Origin: JACPDH01 sp041671505 | GTDB taxonomy: Bacteria; Acidobacteriota; Thermoanaerobaculia; Gp7-AA8 | Direction of reading: 5' to 3' | NCBI GenBank assembly: GCA_041671505.1 | Contig: JBAZBK010000012.1 | Coordinates: forward strand, 1-64,000 | DNA length: 64,000 bases | Notes under the pieces: model-generated | What the model saw: the letters and a program-made list of their open reading frames with translations, nothing else | The model's database searches: none | What the model was told of the DNA's origin: nothing | In this document: positions 6,993 to 15,476 of the stretch, in pieces | How positions within the stretch are numbered: position 1 is the first letter of the stretch | How the letters are laid out: each line of letters starts with the position of its first letter | Program-made: the position numbers and the translations under genes

Positions 6993-8369
6993 TCAATTTC
7001 CTGTCGGGAACGTCAGCGTGTAGACGTAGCGTCCGCGCGCGACGGCGAGGACGATCGACGAGCGGTCGGCGCCGCGTGTGACTTCCAGGTTGAGGTCCTT
7101 CACGCTCTCCACGCGCACTCCATTCACGCCGACGATGGTGTCACCGCCACGGAGTCCAACCTGAGCCGCCCGCGACCCCTGCTCCACGTCCGAGACCAGC
7201 ACCGCTCCGGCGACTTCCCGCACGGTGAGCCCGCTGATGTCGCGCAGGAGCACGAGCCCGAGATCGGCAGGAGGGTCGACTGGAGCGATACGGACCTCCA
7301 GCGTCTGCTCGTCACGCCTCACACGCACCGCGATCCGCTCTCCCGTGCCCGTCGTCGCCGTCAGCGTCGAGAACGCCTCGCGCGACTCGACCGGCGCGCC
7401 GTTCACCGCGATGATCACGTCACCCGGCTTGATCCCTGCCTTGTCGGCGGGCGACTGGCCGAAGACTCTCGTCACGAGCGCGCCGCGCATCGGCGGCAAC
7501 CCGACCCTCCGCGCCTCCTCGGGAGTCAGCGTCGCGGTGCCGAGGCCGATCCAGACGCGATGCACCTCGCCGTACTGGCGCAGGTCTTCGACGATCTTCC
7601 TCGCGCGGTCGACCGGGATCGCGAAGCCGATGTTCTGCGCATCGGCGTAGATCGCGGTGTTGATTCCGATGACCTTCCCTTCGATGTTCACGAGCGGCCC
7701 ACCCGAGTTGCCAGGGTTGATCGACGCGTCGGTCTGGATGAAATCGGTAAAGGTTCTCTCCTGCTCGCGTGACGGAACCGATCGCCCCGTCGCGGAGAGG
7801 ACGCCGGTGGTGACCGTGCCGCTCAGGCCGAACGGGTTACCGATCGCGATGACCGGCTCGCCGATCTGAAGGTCGGACGAGATGCCGATCGGGGCTGCCG
7901 GCAGGTCTCGCGCTTTCACGCGAAGCACCGCCAGGTCGCTGTCGGGATCGACGCCGATCACCGTCGCCTCGGTCTCCGTGCCATCGTGGAAGATCACCGT
8001 GATCGTCGATGCCCCTTCGATTACGTGGGCGTTCGTGACGATGAAGCCGTCCGACGCCCAGACGAAGCCCGATCCGACCGACTGCGTCTTGTACGAACGC
8101 TGAGTCGGCGTGCCGAAAAAAATATCGAACTGCCGCTGCCGGATCACCGACTCGGTCTGGATGTTGACGACGGAGGGCATGATGTCGTGCGCGACCCGGA
8201 CCACGGGCGTCTTGCGCGCATCACTCACGCTCGCCGGCATCGGCGCCGATTCCTTGCGCACGTTCGCCGGGGATCCTCCGGCGGGGCGTTCCGCGGCGAG
8301 GGTGGGGTTCGACTGTTCACGACAACCGAGAATCACGACGATCGCGAGAGCAAGTGCTTTGCGGTTCAT
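6993..8369 (-). CDS. HtrA/DegP-family periplasmic serine protease (458 aa)
   Basis: ATP-independent envelope protease/chaperone that degrades misfolded exported proteins. The start is a lipoprotein signal (LALAIVVILGC, Cys16), so it is probably membrane-tethered. The trypsin-like domain (about 55-285) has the full triad: His115 in TNAHVIEG, Asp145 in DSDLAVL and Ser222 in GNSGGPL. Two PDZ domains follow (about 290-375 and 380-455; GDVIIAVNG and GDTIVGVNG mark their binding loops). The length fits DegQ/DegP. ATG at 8369 gives the signal peptide directly. Single gene, divergent from 9012 across a repeat-rich gap. Confidence 0.95.
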   Translation of the reverse strand: MNRKALALAIVVILGCREQSNPTLAAERPAGGSPANVRKESAPMPASVSDARKTPVVRVAHDIMPSVVNIQTESVIRQRQFDIFFGTPTQRSYKTQSVGSGFVWASDGFIVTNAHVIEGASTITVIFHDGTETEATVIGVDPDSDLAVLRVKARDLPAAPIGISSDLQIGEPVIAIGNPFGLSGTVTTGVLSATGRSVPSREQERTFTDFIQTDASINPGNSGGPLVNIEGKVIGINTAIYADAQNIGFAIPVDRARKIVEDLRQYGEVHRVWIGLGTATLTPEEARRVGLPPMRGALVTRVFGQSPADKAGIKPGDVIIAVNGAPVESREAFSTLTATTGTGERIAVRVRRDEQTLEVRIAPVDPPADLGLVLLRDISGLTVREVAGAVLVSDVEQGSRAAQVGLRGGDTIVGVNGVRVESVKDLNLEVTRGADRSSIVLAVARGRYVYTLTFPTGN

Positions 8370-8557
8370 GCCGTAATTCTAACGATCCAGGGGGTCGTGA
8401 AGTTTCCCGAGGGTATGGGGAGCGCTCCCGCCGGCGCGCGTCGAGTCGCGCGAACTGCGCGATCAGTGCGAGCGTCCGCCGATCCGTCGGAGGGAAGGAT
8501 CGTGGATGCGATCGTCGGCGCAGGATAGCGAAACGCCGTTCGTAACTCGACACCGAT

Positions 8558-8729
8558 CGTTAACCCCAATGGCCTTAAGTCAAGGGGAAGAATCCGAAGT
8601 TAGAACGTTGAACGATGAACTAGGAACCCAGAAACCCCCACCCGGTGCCTATTTCTGGGTTCAAACTTCAGCGTTCAGCGTTCTAACTTCAGGGTTTTGC
8701 GCTTAACTCAAGACCATTGTCGTTAACCC
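8558..8729. repeat. Nested palindromic element with terminal inverted repeats and flanking direct repeats
   Basis: Direct repeats CGTTAACCC lie at 8558-8566 and 8721-8729. Inside them the terminal inverted repeats are AATGGCCTTAAGTCAAG (8568-8584) and its imperfect complement (8702-8718). Inside those is a 7-nt-period palindrome, 8596-8690, whose left arm consists of xxxGAAC heptamers and whose right arm consists of TTCxxxx heptamers. The same terminal repeats frame the element at 56568-56809. Nothing coding is seen. Confidence 0.85.
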
Positions 8730-8908
8730 GGACTATTCACGAGAGCTCTGCTGCAGAGGGCGATAGCCGCGCGGATACCGCGTTGCGCCTGGTCCGCCTC
8801 CTCGACGTAGTGCACGGCCACGCATTCGTCGGCGGACCTTCGCGCGCCTTGTCTGCGCACGGCTCTCGCCCTCCTCGCCACGAACCCTCGTGAATAACCT
8901 GGGTTAAC
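8722..8908. repeat. Long imperfect inverted repeat (ATTCACGA family), copy 1
   Basis: GTTAACCCGGACTATTCACG begins at 8722 and is matched by CGTGAATAACCTGGGTTAAC ending at 8908. The inner part includes CTGCTGCAGAG and GCGCGCCTTGTCTGCGC. The second copy is at 40052-40145; both end in a shared stretch around CGAACxCTCGTGAATA. The remaining gap to 9011 holds the ribosome binding site AGGAGA of the VWFA gene. Confidence 0.75.
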
Positions 8909-9011
8909 TCCTTTGCCCGCTCCCTTCCGCGTCCGAATTCACACCTCTGTTTCGACCGCTCGAAATCGGCGCGGTACGCTACCCGTTGGCAGAAACAGGA
9001 GATTACCGATC

Positions 9012-10064
9012 ATGAGAACGACGATTACCGCGGCCGCGCTTTTGCTGGCGCTCGCGCTTCCGGTGCCGGCGCAGGAAACGCCGAAGTACGAAGAGAAGCT
9101 CGACGTGAACCTCGTCCTTCTCGACGTGACCGTGACCGACCGCAAGGGAAACCAGATCCTCGGGCTCACGAACGACGACTTCATTGTCAAGATCGACGGC
9201 AAGCAGGAGAGCGTCGACTCGATGGAGTACTTCACGAACCGGAGGCTCCTCACGGTGCCCGAGGCGCAGGCCGAGTTCAAAGTCGAGCGGGTCAAGGACG
9301 TCCGCTACTTCGTCATCTTCTTCCACACCTTTCCCGATCCCTCGTTCCGGTCGCGCTTCCAGAACGACCTGATCGCCGCGCGCCGCGCCTCGCTCGAGTT
9401 CGTCGAGAAGAGGATTCGCCCCGAGGACAAGGTGGCGGTCGCCGGGTACGACTTCAGGCTCAAGCTCTACACCGACTTCACCTCCGACAAGGCAGTGCTC
9501 AAGAAGGCGATCGAAGAAGCGGCCACCTTCTCCAACGGCATCACGGCGACGCCCGAAAAGAACGCGGACGATTCGATTCTCGCGAACCTCAACGTCCGCG
9601 CGATGATCAACGACACCGGGCGGATCTACGACGGTCTCGAGCTGGTCGCCGACGCGATCAAGCCGATCGCCGCGCGCAAGGCGCTGCTTCTCTTCACCCC
9701 CGGCATCGGCGAGGCGTCCGACTTCTCCTCGCAGATCCCCGAGAACGACGCCGTCTGGTTCGACCCGATGCTCGCGGCGATCCAGCGCGCGAACGTCACC
9801 GTCTACCCGATGCACCTGATGCGCAACGTCCGGTATCACGCGAGCGAACAGAACCTCATGCGGCTCTCGAGCGAGACCGGCGGCGAGTACTACCGCCAGG
9901 CGACCAGCTTCGAGATCCCGCTCAAGCTCATCGAGCAGAAGAACAACGGCTACTACCTCCTCGGCGTCTACACCGAATCGAAGGCGAGCGGCGACAAGCT
10001 GCGCAACGTCTCGATCAAGCTGAAGAACCCGGAGTTCGAGGTCTCGGCGCGCAAAGGAATGTAG
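9012..10064 (+). CDS. VWFA-related domain secreted protein (350 aa)
   Basis: Exported protein of the VWFA-related family abundant in acidobacteria. The signal peptide (residues 1-19, ending in VPAQE) supports the ATG at 9012, with AGGAGA nine bases upstream; an open extension to 8913 is rejected. An N-terminal beta domain (VNLVLLDVTVTDRKGNQI) precedes the Rossmann-like VWA fold, from YFVIFFHTF to about residue 290. The usual metal-binding DxSxS is not present (HTFPDPS instead), so metal-dependent adhesion is doubtful. Function unknown. A strong terminator follows. Confidence 0.85.
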   Translation: MRTTITAAALLLALALPVPAQETPKYEEKLDVNLVLLDVTVTDRKGNQILGLTNDDFIVKIDGKQESVDSMEYFTNRRLLTVPEAQAEFKVERVKDVRYFVIFFHTFPDPSFRSRFQNDLIAARRASLEFVEKRIRPEDKVAVAGYDFRLKLYTDFTSDKAVLKKAIEEAATFSNGITATPEKNADDSILANLNVRAMINDTGRIYDGLELVADAIKPIAARKALLLFTPGIGEASDFSSQIPENDAVWFDPMLAAIQRANVTVYPMHLMRNVRYHASEQNLMRLSSETGGEYYRQATSFEIPLKLIEQKNNGYYLLGVYTESKASGDKLRNVSIKLKNPEFEVSARKGM

Positions 10065-10073
10065 AACGGCAGG

Positions 10074-10115
10074 CTTGAGGTCAAAGGTCATAGGTCAAAG
10101 CAGGCAGCGGGAGCT
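10074..10115. repeat. 7-nt-period repeat arm (AGGTCAA type)
   Basis: Three heptamers, AGGTCAA AGGTCAT and AGGTCAA, are followed by AGCAGGCAGCG. The same arrangement, including AGCAGGCAGCG, recurs at 48412-48447 after the dGTPase gene. Only one arm is visible. Confidence 0.75.
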
Positions 10116-10135
10116 CATAGCCCGCGCGAGTGTGA

Positions 10136-10168
10136 ACGGGCGACCAGAGGGTCGCCCGTTTTTCTTTC
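10136..10168 (+). terminator. Rho-independent terminator after the VWFA gene
   Basis: Stem GGGCGACC / GGTCGCCC with loop AGAG at 10138-10157, followed by GTTTTTCTTT. Good stem and T-run, 72 bp after the stop codon. Confidence 0.85.
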
Positions 10169-10169
10169 C

Positions 10170-10264
10170 TCATTCCTCATTCGACATTCGACATTCTTCA
10201 TTTCGGTTTCTGAACGGGCTCGAAAACCGAAATGAAGAATGTCGAATGAAGAATGCAGAATGGA
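10170..10264. repeat. 7-nt-period inverted repeat (CATTCTT type), copy 1
   Basis: Left arm of heptamers (CATTCGA, CATTCTT) leads to TTTCGGTTT; right arm is AAACCGAAATGAAGAATG and onward. The loop is about 14 bases. The same family is at 63298-63419. It lies between the terminator at 10136 and the convergent gene ending at 10277. Confidence 0.9.
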
Positions 10265-10276
10265 GAAGCCGACGCA

Positions 10277-11776
10277 TCAGCGTTCGACGATTTGGAAGCG
10301 CGCAAGGTCCCCCGGCGCGAGCTGCGCGACCTTCCACATCTCCCGGCGCGGCACGGTCAATGGCTGGAGATAGCCTCCCGTGATCGGATGATCGGGACCC
10401 ATCACGACCAGCTCGCCTCCCGGATGCCACTGCACCGTTCCCGATCGCATCCCGCACGACGGGAGAAGCGCCGGGAGCTCGGCCGGCGCCGGGCCTGACG
10501 CAAGCCTAACTCCGGTCCGGTCGAGCGACGGCGTCACGGTCCACTGACGACCGACGATGTGATCGAGCAATGTAGCGTCGAGCTCGTGCGGCCCGGCATA
10601 CGCCTCGATCGTGAGGCGGTCGCCCCGCGGCGGTGGAAGAAGCGGGAGCCGTCGCTCCTCAGCGTCTGCGCGGTAAATCGCGTCGCCCTTCGCGAGCCGT
10701 CGCGGGCGCACGCTCCATCGCGGCTCGACGGCGGTGAGGCCGCCGCGCACGGCGACGACGGCGCGCATCCCGCCGCGGACCGGTCCGACGTCGAGAATCG
10801 AGCCTCGCGCGACGTCGAGCCTCGTCCGAATCGGAACCCGCACGCCGTCGATCGTCGCCTCGACCTCCGCTCCCGCGATCGCGATCGCGCAGTCACGCAT
10901 GAAGCGAAGCCGCGGCCCGAGCGCCGCACACTCGACGAGCAACGCCCCGTCGTCGTTCTCGGCAAGCCGGTTCGCAAAGCGCATCGACGGAGCGTCGAAC
11001 GCGCCGCCTGGGGCGATGCCGAACGCGTAGCGCTCGACGGCCGCCTCGCCCGCGACGATCGTGGCGACGCCGGGCGCGAGCACTTCGGCGAGCGGCTCCG
11101 CGACACGATCCGGTTCGTGCGACGAGGCCCGGGCGGCGACGAACGCCCCGGGCCGGATCGTGACGACGTCACCCGGCGCGATCAGGTTAGGCCGCGCGGC
11201 GCGCGGATCCCAGAGCGTCGCGCCGCTCCGCCCGACGATGTTCCATCCACCCGGACTCTCGCCCGGATAGAAGCCCGCCATCGCCCCCGCGATACCGAGC
11301 GAGCCCGCCGGCACTCTTTCCCGCACGACGCTCCGCCGCGGCAGCGACCACTCTTCGGGCCACCCTTCGAGATAGGCGAAGCCCGGAAGAAACCCGAGGT
11401 AGCGCGCGCGGAGCTCGAGTGAGGCGATGCGCGAGAGGAGCGCCTCCAAGGGCATCGCCGCACGCTCGAGGAGCATCCCGAGATCGGGAGCGTGCTCGGC
11501 CGAGAAGTCGACCGCGAGCTCGTGGCGCGCGGAGTCGGGAAGGGGTCGCGGCGCAATGCCGCTGAGAAGAATCGCTTCGATCGACGCGCGGATCGCTCCG
11601 GTCACCGACGCGTCGCGGCCAAGAACGAGAATCGACGACTGTCCGGCGATCGCCGCGACGACCCCTTCGATCGCGCGCGCCTCCTCGACGAGAGCGTGAA
11701 GGTCGTCGAACCCGATCGTCTCGAACGAGACGAGCAGCGCGTCGTCGGCCGACGGAAGGAAACGGATACCTGGCAC
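10277..11776 (-). CDS. pxpBC: 5-oxoprolinase subunits B and C fused (PxpB-PxpC, 499 aa)
   Basis: ATP-dependent 5-oxoproline (pyroglutamate) opening needs PxpA, PxpB and PxpC. Here the B and C parts are one chain. Residues 1-215 match PxpB/KipI (RYLGFLPGFAYLEGWPEEW, then PAGSLGIAGAMAGFYP). Residues about 235-499 match PxpC/KipA (VERYAFGIAPGGAFDAPSM, RVRGG-type region, and HPGGELVVMGPDHPITGGY). Homologues include allophanate hydrolase-like and urea-amidolyase-related proteins. No pxpA is adjacent in the window. ATG at 11776 fits the family start. Confidence 0.88.
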   Translation of the reverse strand: MPGIRFLPSADDALLVSFETIGFDDLHALVEEARAIEGVVAAIAGQSSILVLGRDASVTGAIRASIEAILLSGIAPRPLPDSARHELAVDFSAEHAPDLGMLLERAAMPLEALLSRIASLELRARYLGFLPGFAYLEGWPEEWSLPRRSVVRERVPAGSLGIAGAMAGFYPGESPGGWNIVGRSGATLWDPRAARPNLIAPGDVVTIRPGAFVAARASSHEPDRVAEPLAEVLAPGVATIVAGEAAVERYAFGIAPGGAFDAPSMRFANRLAENDDGALLVECAALGPRLRFMRDCAIAIAGAEVEATIDGVRVPIRTRLDVARGSILDVGPVRGGMRAVVAVRGGLTAVEPRWSVRPRRLAKGDAIYRADAEERRLPLLPPPRGDRLTIEAYAGPHELDATLLDHIVGRQWTVTPSLDRTGVRLASGPAPAELPALLPSCGMRSGTVQWHPGGELVVMGPDHPITGGYLQPLTVPRREMWKVAQLAPGDLARFQIVER

Positions 11777-11834
11777 GCGCCAATCTTAGTACCCGTCCGC
11801 GCCGATCGCCGCGCGCAGTCGCGGAAGCGCGCGA

Positions 11835-11986
11835 CAGTCATCCCGAGTGAGCGAAGCGAGCGAGGGATCTGCAAGAGATCCGATCGAACGATTCCGCTCG
11901 AAAAATCGATCTACGTGTAGGAATCGAGCAGACACTCTCCAGCAGATTCCTCGCTCTCCCGCTTCGCGGGATCGCGTCCGGGAGAC
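11835..11986. repeat. Inverted-repeat element (GGGATCTGC type), copy 1
   Basis: Left arm GTCATCCCGAGTGAGCGAAG to GGGATCTGC (11838-11872); right arm GCAGATTCCTCGCTCTCCCG to GGGAGACTG (11943-11987). The loop of about 70 bases contains its own weaker pairing (AATCGA). Related to 56616-56760, and its right arm shares the CCCGCTTCGCGGG word of the 160-bp elements. Gap 11777-12341 holds only this, the next element and the leader of the RNB gene. Confidence 0.8.
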
Positions 11987-12010
11987 TGCCGATTTGCGAC
12001 GCCCGAGTGA

Positions 12011-12170
12011 GTTGTCGTCCCGACGACTGACGCCGCGAAGCGGGGGAAGGAGGAGGGACCTCGCAGGCTGGTACTCACGTGCCACAGGCCAGACGATGCG
12101 CGACGAACCTCGACTGTACCAGCCTGCGAGATCCCTCCTCTCCCGCTTCGCGGGTTCGTCGGGATGACAA
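12011..12170 (+). repeat. 160-bp inverted-repeat element (GGCTGGTAC type), copy 1
   Basis: Arms of about 55 bp: GTCGTCCCGACGA and onward through GGAGGGACCTCGCAGGC, then GGCTGGTAC; the mirror half runs GTACCAGCCTGCGAGATCCC to CGTCGGGATGAC. The central 41-50 bases are not self-complementary and are partly conserved among copies. Here the loop reads TCACGTGCCAC and onward, the reverse complement of the loop of copy 4. Confidence 0.9.
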
Positions 12171-12341
12171 TCCACACGCGTCTCGACGTTAGCGGGAGCC
12201 GCGCCGCTGATCAGCGTTTCTTTCCTTCGGCTCCGCGCCGCTGCTTTGGGCCGCCCGGATTCGATCTCCCCTCCCCGCCTCAACAGGTATCATCGCACTC
12301 GCAGGGCAACCCCACAGCCGTTCGACAGAGCGAGGTGCACG

Positions 12342-13817
12342 ATGCCGAAGACTCCGTTGCAGACGCCCGAGATGCAGCTGAACGCGATCGCCAGGCAGGC
12401 GATGACCGAGTACGGTCTGCTTCCGGGATTCCCTCCCGACATGGTTCGCGAGCTGAACCAGATCAACGGCCCGACCGACGCGTCGGGCGCCGAGATCCGC
12501 GACCTGCGCGACCTCGCGTGGTGCTCGATCGACAACGACGACAGCCGCGACCTCGACCAGTTGAGCGTCTCGCAGCCGGTGTCGAAGGACGTGACGCGGA
12601 TCCTGATCGCCATCGCCGACGTCGATTCGCACGTCGGCAAGGGGAGCAAGGTCGACGCGCGCGCGAAGCACAACACGACGAGCGTCTACTGCCCTGCCGT
12701 GATCTTCAACATGCTTCCCGAAAAACTGTCGTACGGCCTCACCTCGCTCAACGAGGGAGAGGATCGCCTTGCGATGGTGACCGACATGGAGGTCGGCCGC
12801 GGCGGCGTGGTCAAGTCGTCGTCGCACTACCGCGCGCGCGTCCGCAACAAGGCGAAGCTCACCTATTCGGCGGTCGGCGCCTGGCTCGAAGGGCGGGGGC
12901 CCGTGCCCGACAAGGTCGCGGCGTCGGGGCTCGAGGGACAGTTGATCGAGCAGGACAAGGTCGCGCAGAAATTGAAATTGCGGCGCGAGGAAGAGGGGGC
13001 GCTCGACCTCGAGACGATCGAGGCGCGCGCGGTGCTCGCGAACGGAAAGGTCGTCGAGCTGAAGGCGTCGAGGAAGAACCGCGCGCACGAGTTGATCGAA
13101 GACTTCATGATCGCGACCAACGGCGCGACCGCCCGCTTCCTGATGTCGAAGGGCTTCCCGACGTTCCGCCGCGTCGTCCGCGAGCCGGAACGCTGGCTCC
13201 GCATCGTCGCTCTCGCGCGCGAGCTCGGCGAGCGGCTCCCCGAGCTCCCCGACTCGAAGGCCCTCGAGGCGTTTCTCATCAAACGCCGCGCGGCAGACCC
13301 ACTCCGTTTTCCCGACCTCTCACTCTCGATCGTGAAGCTGATGGGGCGCGGCGAGTACGCGGTTCAGCTGCCCGGCCAGGCGGGGATCGGCCACTTCGGC
13401 CTCGCGGTGAAGGACTACTCGCATTCGACCGCGCCGAACCGGCGCTACCCCGACATCATCACGCAGCGGCTTCTGAAGGCCGCAATCGGAGGGAGGCCGT
13501 CGCCGTACGGCAACGACGAGATCCTCTCGCTCGCCCGCCACTGCTCCGACCAGGAGAACGCGGCGAACAAGGTCGAGCGCCGCGTCTACAAGTCGGCCGC
13601 GGCGCAGCTGCTGCTTCCGCTCGTCGGCAGCAGCTTCGACGCACTCGTGACCGGCGCCTCGAACAAGGGAACCTGGGTCCGGCTCCTCCATCCCCCGGTC
13701 GAAGGCCGCCTCACCCGCGGCTTCAAGGCGCTCGAAGTGGGCCAGCTGATCCGCGTCAAGCTGACTTCGGTCGATGTCGACCGCGGATATATCGACTTCG
13801 AGAAGGTGCGGGGGTAG
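12342..13817 (+). CDS. RNB-domain 3'-5' exoribonuclease, RNase II/R-like (491 aa)
   Basis: Processive 3'-5' RNA exonuclease of the RNB family. The catalytic core starts at about residue 55 with CSIDNDDSRDLDQL, holding the Asp cluster that binds the metals. It continues through ILIAIADVDSHV and PNRRYPDIITQRLL to about residue 420. A C-terminal S1-like strand domain follows (SFDALVTGASNKGTWVRL). There are no N-terminal cold-shock domains, so it is shorter than E. coli RNase II (644 aa). ATG at 12342 is chosen over an open upstream extension. Monocistronic, ahead of a palindrome. Confidence 0.9.
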   Translation: MPKTPLQTPEMQLNAIARQAMTEYGLLPGFPPDMVRELNQINGPTDASGAEIRDLRDLAWCSIDNDDSRDLDQLSVSQPVSKDVTRILIAIADVDSHVGKGSKVDARAKHNTTSVYCPAVIFNMLPEKLSYGLTSLNEGEDRLAMVTDMEVGRGGVVKSSSHYRARVRNKAKLTYSAVGAWLEGRGPVPDKVAASGLEGQLIEQDKVAQKLKLRREEEGALDLETIEARAVLANGKVVELKASRKNRAHELIEDFMIATNGATARFLMSKGFPTFRRVVREPERWLRIVALARELGERLPELPDSKALEAFLIKRRAADPLRFPDLSLSIVKLMGRGEYAVQLPGQAGIGHFGLAVKDYSHSTAPNRRYPDIITQRLLKAAIGGRPSPYGNDEILSLARHCSDQENAANKVERRVYKSAAAQLLLPLVGSSFDALVTGASNKGTWVRLLHPPVEGRLTRGFKALEVGQLIRVKLTSVDVDRGYIDFEKVRG

Positions 13818-13859
13818 GGGGCTGGGGCAGAAGTAGAGTCCAGGAACTTGATCAGACCC

Positions 13860-13968
13860 GAAGTTAGAACGTAGAACGATGAATTGAGAACCCAGAAAGG
13901 GGACAACCCCGACCGACCGCTTCGCCCTCTTTCTGGATTCTCAATTCATCGTTCTACGTTCTAACTTC
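13860..13968. repeat. 7-nt-period inverted repeat (TTAGAAC type), copy 2
   Basis: Two 39-bp arms, GAAGTTAGAACGTAGAACGA and onward, with an almost perfect complement ending GTTCTAACTTC at 13968. A 30-base loop contains GGGGACAACCCC. Same family as the core of 8596-8690. It lies 42 bp after the RNB gene and could act as its transcript end. The remaining 13969-14068 shows nothing else. Confidence 0.9.
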
Positions 13969-14068
13969 ATCATTTTCCTGGTCGTCTTTGACCGTTTCCG
14001 CCTCCTCCGCCCCAAAATATTGACCCATCCCCCCCGGTTCACTAAACTTGGCGCCCCTGTGCCGGAGG

Positions 14069-14143
14069 GGCGACGTAGCCAAGTGGTAAGGCAAGGGTCT
14101 GCAAAACCCTCATTCGTCGGTTCGATCCCGACCGTCGCCTCCA
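14069..14143 (+). tRNA. tRNA-Cys (anticodon GCA)
   Basis: Acceptor stem GGCGACG (14069-14075) pairs with CGTCGCC (14133-14139). The D-arm contains GTAGCCAAGTGGTAAGGC, the anticodon loop CTGCAAA has GCA at 14101-14103, and the T-loop is GTTCGATCC. Discriminator is T (U73), as expected for tRNA-Cys. CCA is encoded at 14141-14143. Confidence 0.97.
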
Positions 14144-14219
14144 ATTTCCCCCCCAGGCTCCGCGAGCCGCTGTTCCGTTCCACCGAAACGAGAAGCTCAC
14201 GCGCACGTAGAATCTCCCG

Positions 14220-15356
14220 ATGAGCGCCGCCGGCATCGCGATCCTCGCCCTCGTCATCCTGGCGTTCCTGGGGATCAGCTGGGCGAGCTGGAAGTCGTAC
14301 TGCCTCTTCCACCGCGGCGGCCGCCGGATCTTCGCCACGATCGCGATCGGCTCGAATCTCTTCTGGCTCGTCCTTCCCTTCATCGTCTCCGCACGGGTCT
14401 CCCCCTGGTTCCGCATCGCGCGGAGCATCCTCGGACCTCCCTGGTTCTACTGGGTCGTCTTCTCGCTGCTGCACGTGACGGTCGTCGCGCTCGTGGCGGT
14501 CGCCTGGTTCTTCGTCGCACGAAAGCGCGAGCCGCTCTCTTCGTTCGGCCGCATCGTCTCCGAGCTCTTCTTCCTCGCGTTCGGAATCATTACCGTCGTC
14601 GGATTCATCCAGGCCATCGGCCCGCTTCGCGTCGAACGCGTGCCGGTGACGATCAAGGGCCTCCCTCCCGAGTTGCGCGGCATGCGCATCGCGCTGGTCT
14701 CCGACCTCCACGTCGGCCTCTTCAGCCGCCCGGGGCGATTGGCGAAAATCAGCCGCGCGCTCATGGAGCAGAAACCCGATCACGTCGTCATCGCGGGCGA
14801 CTTCATCGACGACGATCCGTACTTCGTTCCGAAGTTCCTTCGCGGCCTCGAGCCGATCGACAAGGCGACACCGGTGACCGCGGTGCTCGGAAACCACGAG
14901 ATGTACGGCGAGCCGACGTCGGTCATCCGGCAGATGAAGGGAACGCGCGTCCGCCTTCTCGTGAACGAAGGGACGGGTGTGCTGCGCGGGCAGACTGTGC
15001 TCTGGATCGCCGGCGTCTCCGACTACGCGGGGAAGGGCGCACTCAAGCCCGACATCGACACCGCGCTGCGCGGCCGGCCCGCGGGGGCGACGACGATCGT
15101 GATCTCGCACCAGCCTCGAGTCTTCCCCGAGGCGGTGCTGCGGAAGCTTCCGCTCGTCCTCGCCGGGCACTCGCACGGCGGCCAGTTCGGCGTCCGCTGG
15201 CTCGGCTGGTCGCTCGCCGGCGTATTCATCCAGTACGACATGGGGCTCTTCCGGAAAGACGAGACGCAGATGTTCGTCACCACCGGCGCCGGCTACTGGC
15301 TCGTCCCCGTGCGATTCGGAATGTCACCGGAAGTTGTGGTGATCGAGCTGCGGTGA
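14220..15356 (+). CDS. Membrane-anchored metallophosphoesterase (378 aa)
   Basis: Four N-terminal membrane segments (residues about 5-22, 40-57, 75-100 and 112-135) are followed by a calcineurin-like phosphoesterase domain of the YkuE type. The metal motifs are complete: LVSDLHVG (D-x-H), AGDFIDDD (GD), LGNHEMYG (GNHE), and HQPRVF then GHSHGGQ. Substrate is unknown; related proteins act on lipid or nucleotide phosphates at the membrane. The TGA stop lies in the first unit of the palindrome at 15355. Confidence 0.9.
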   Translation: MSAAGIAILALVILAFLGISWASWKSYCLFHRGGRRIFATIAIGSNLFWLVLPFIVSARVSPWFRIARSILGPPWFYWVVFSLLHVTVVALVAVAWFFVARKREPLSSFGRIVSELFFLAFGIITVVGFIQAIGPLRVERVPVTIKGLPPELRGMRIALVSDLHVGLFSRPGRLAKISRALMEQKPDHVVIAGDFIDDDPYFVPKFLRGLEPIDKATPVTAVLGNHEMYGEPTSVIRQMKGTRVRLLVNEGTGVLRGQTVLWIAGVSDYAGKGALKPDIDTALRGRPAGATTIVISHQPRVFPEAVLRKLPLVLAGHSHGGQFGVRWLGWSLAGVFIQYDMGLFRKDETQMFVTTGAGYWLVPVRFGMSPEVVVIELR

Positions 15357-15476
15357 TTTCGGATTTCGGATTTGAAGACCCGTGTTACGCGTGGTGCATG
15401 AGAGTCCATGAACGATCATCCTGACCCGAACATGACCCCAAATCCGAAATACCAAATCCGAAATCCGAAATCCGAA
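15355..15476. repeat. 7-nt-period inverted repeat (GGATTTC type), copy 1
   Basis: Left arm: GATTTC heptamers directly at the stop codon of the phosphoesterase. Right arm: AAATCCG heptamers at 15440-15474, running into the ATG of the next gene. The loop is about 65 bases. It occupies the whole gap between two same-strand genes. Same family at 31791-31914. Confidence 0.9.

Noticed and set aside
10559..11422. Long plus-strand frame opposite pxpBC
   Set aside because: Arg-rich shadow frame of a well-conserved gene on the other strand; no motif, no ribosome binding site. The same applies to similar frames opposite the his, bsh and mglA genes.
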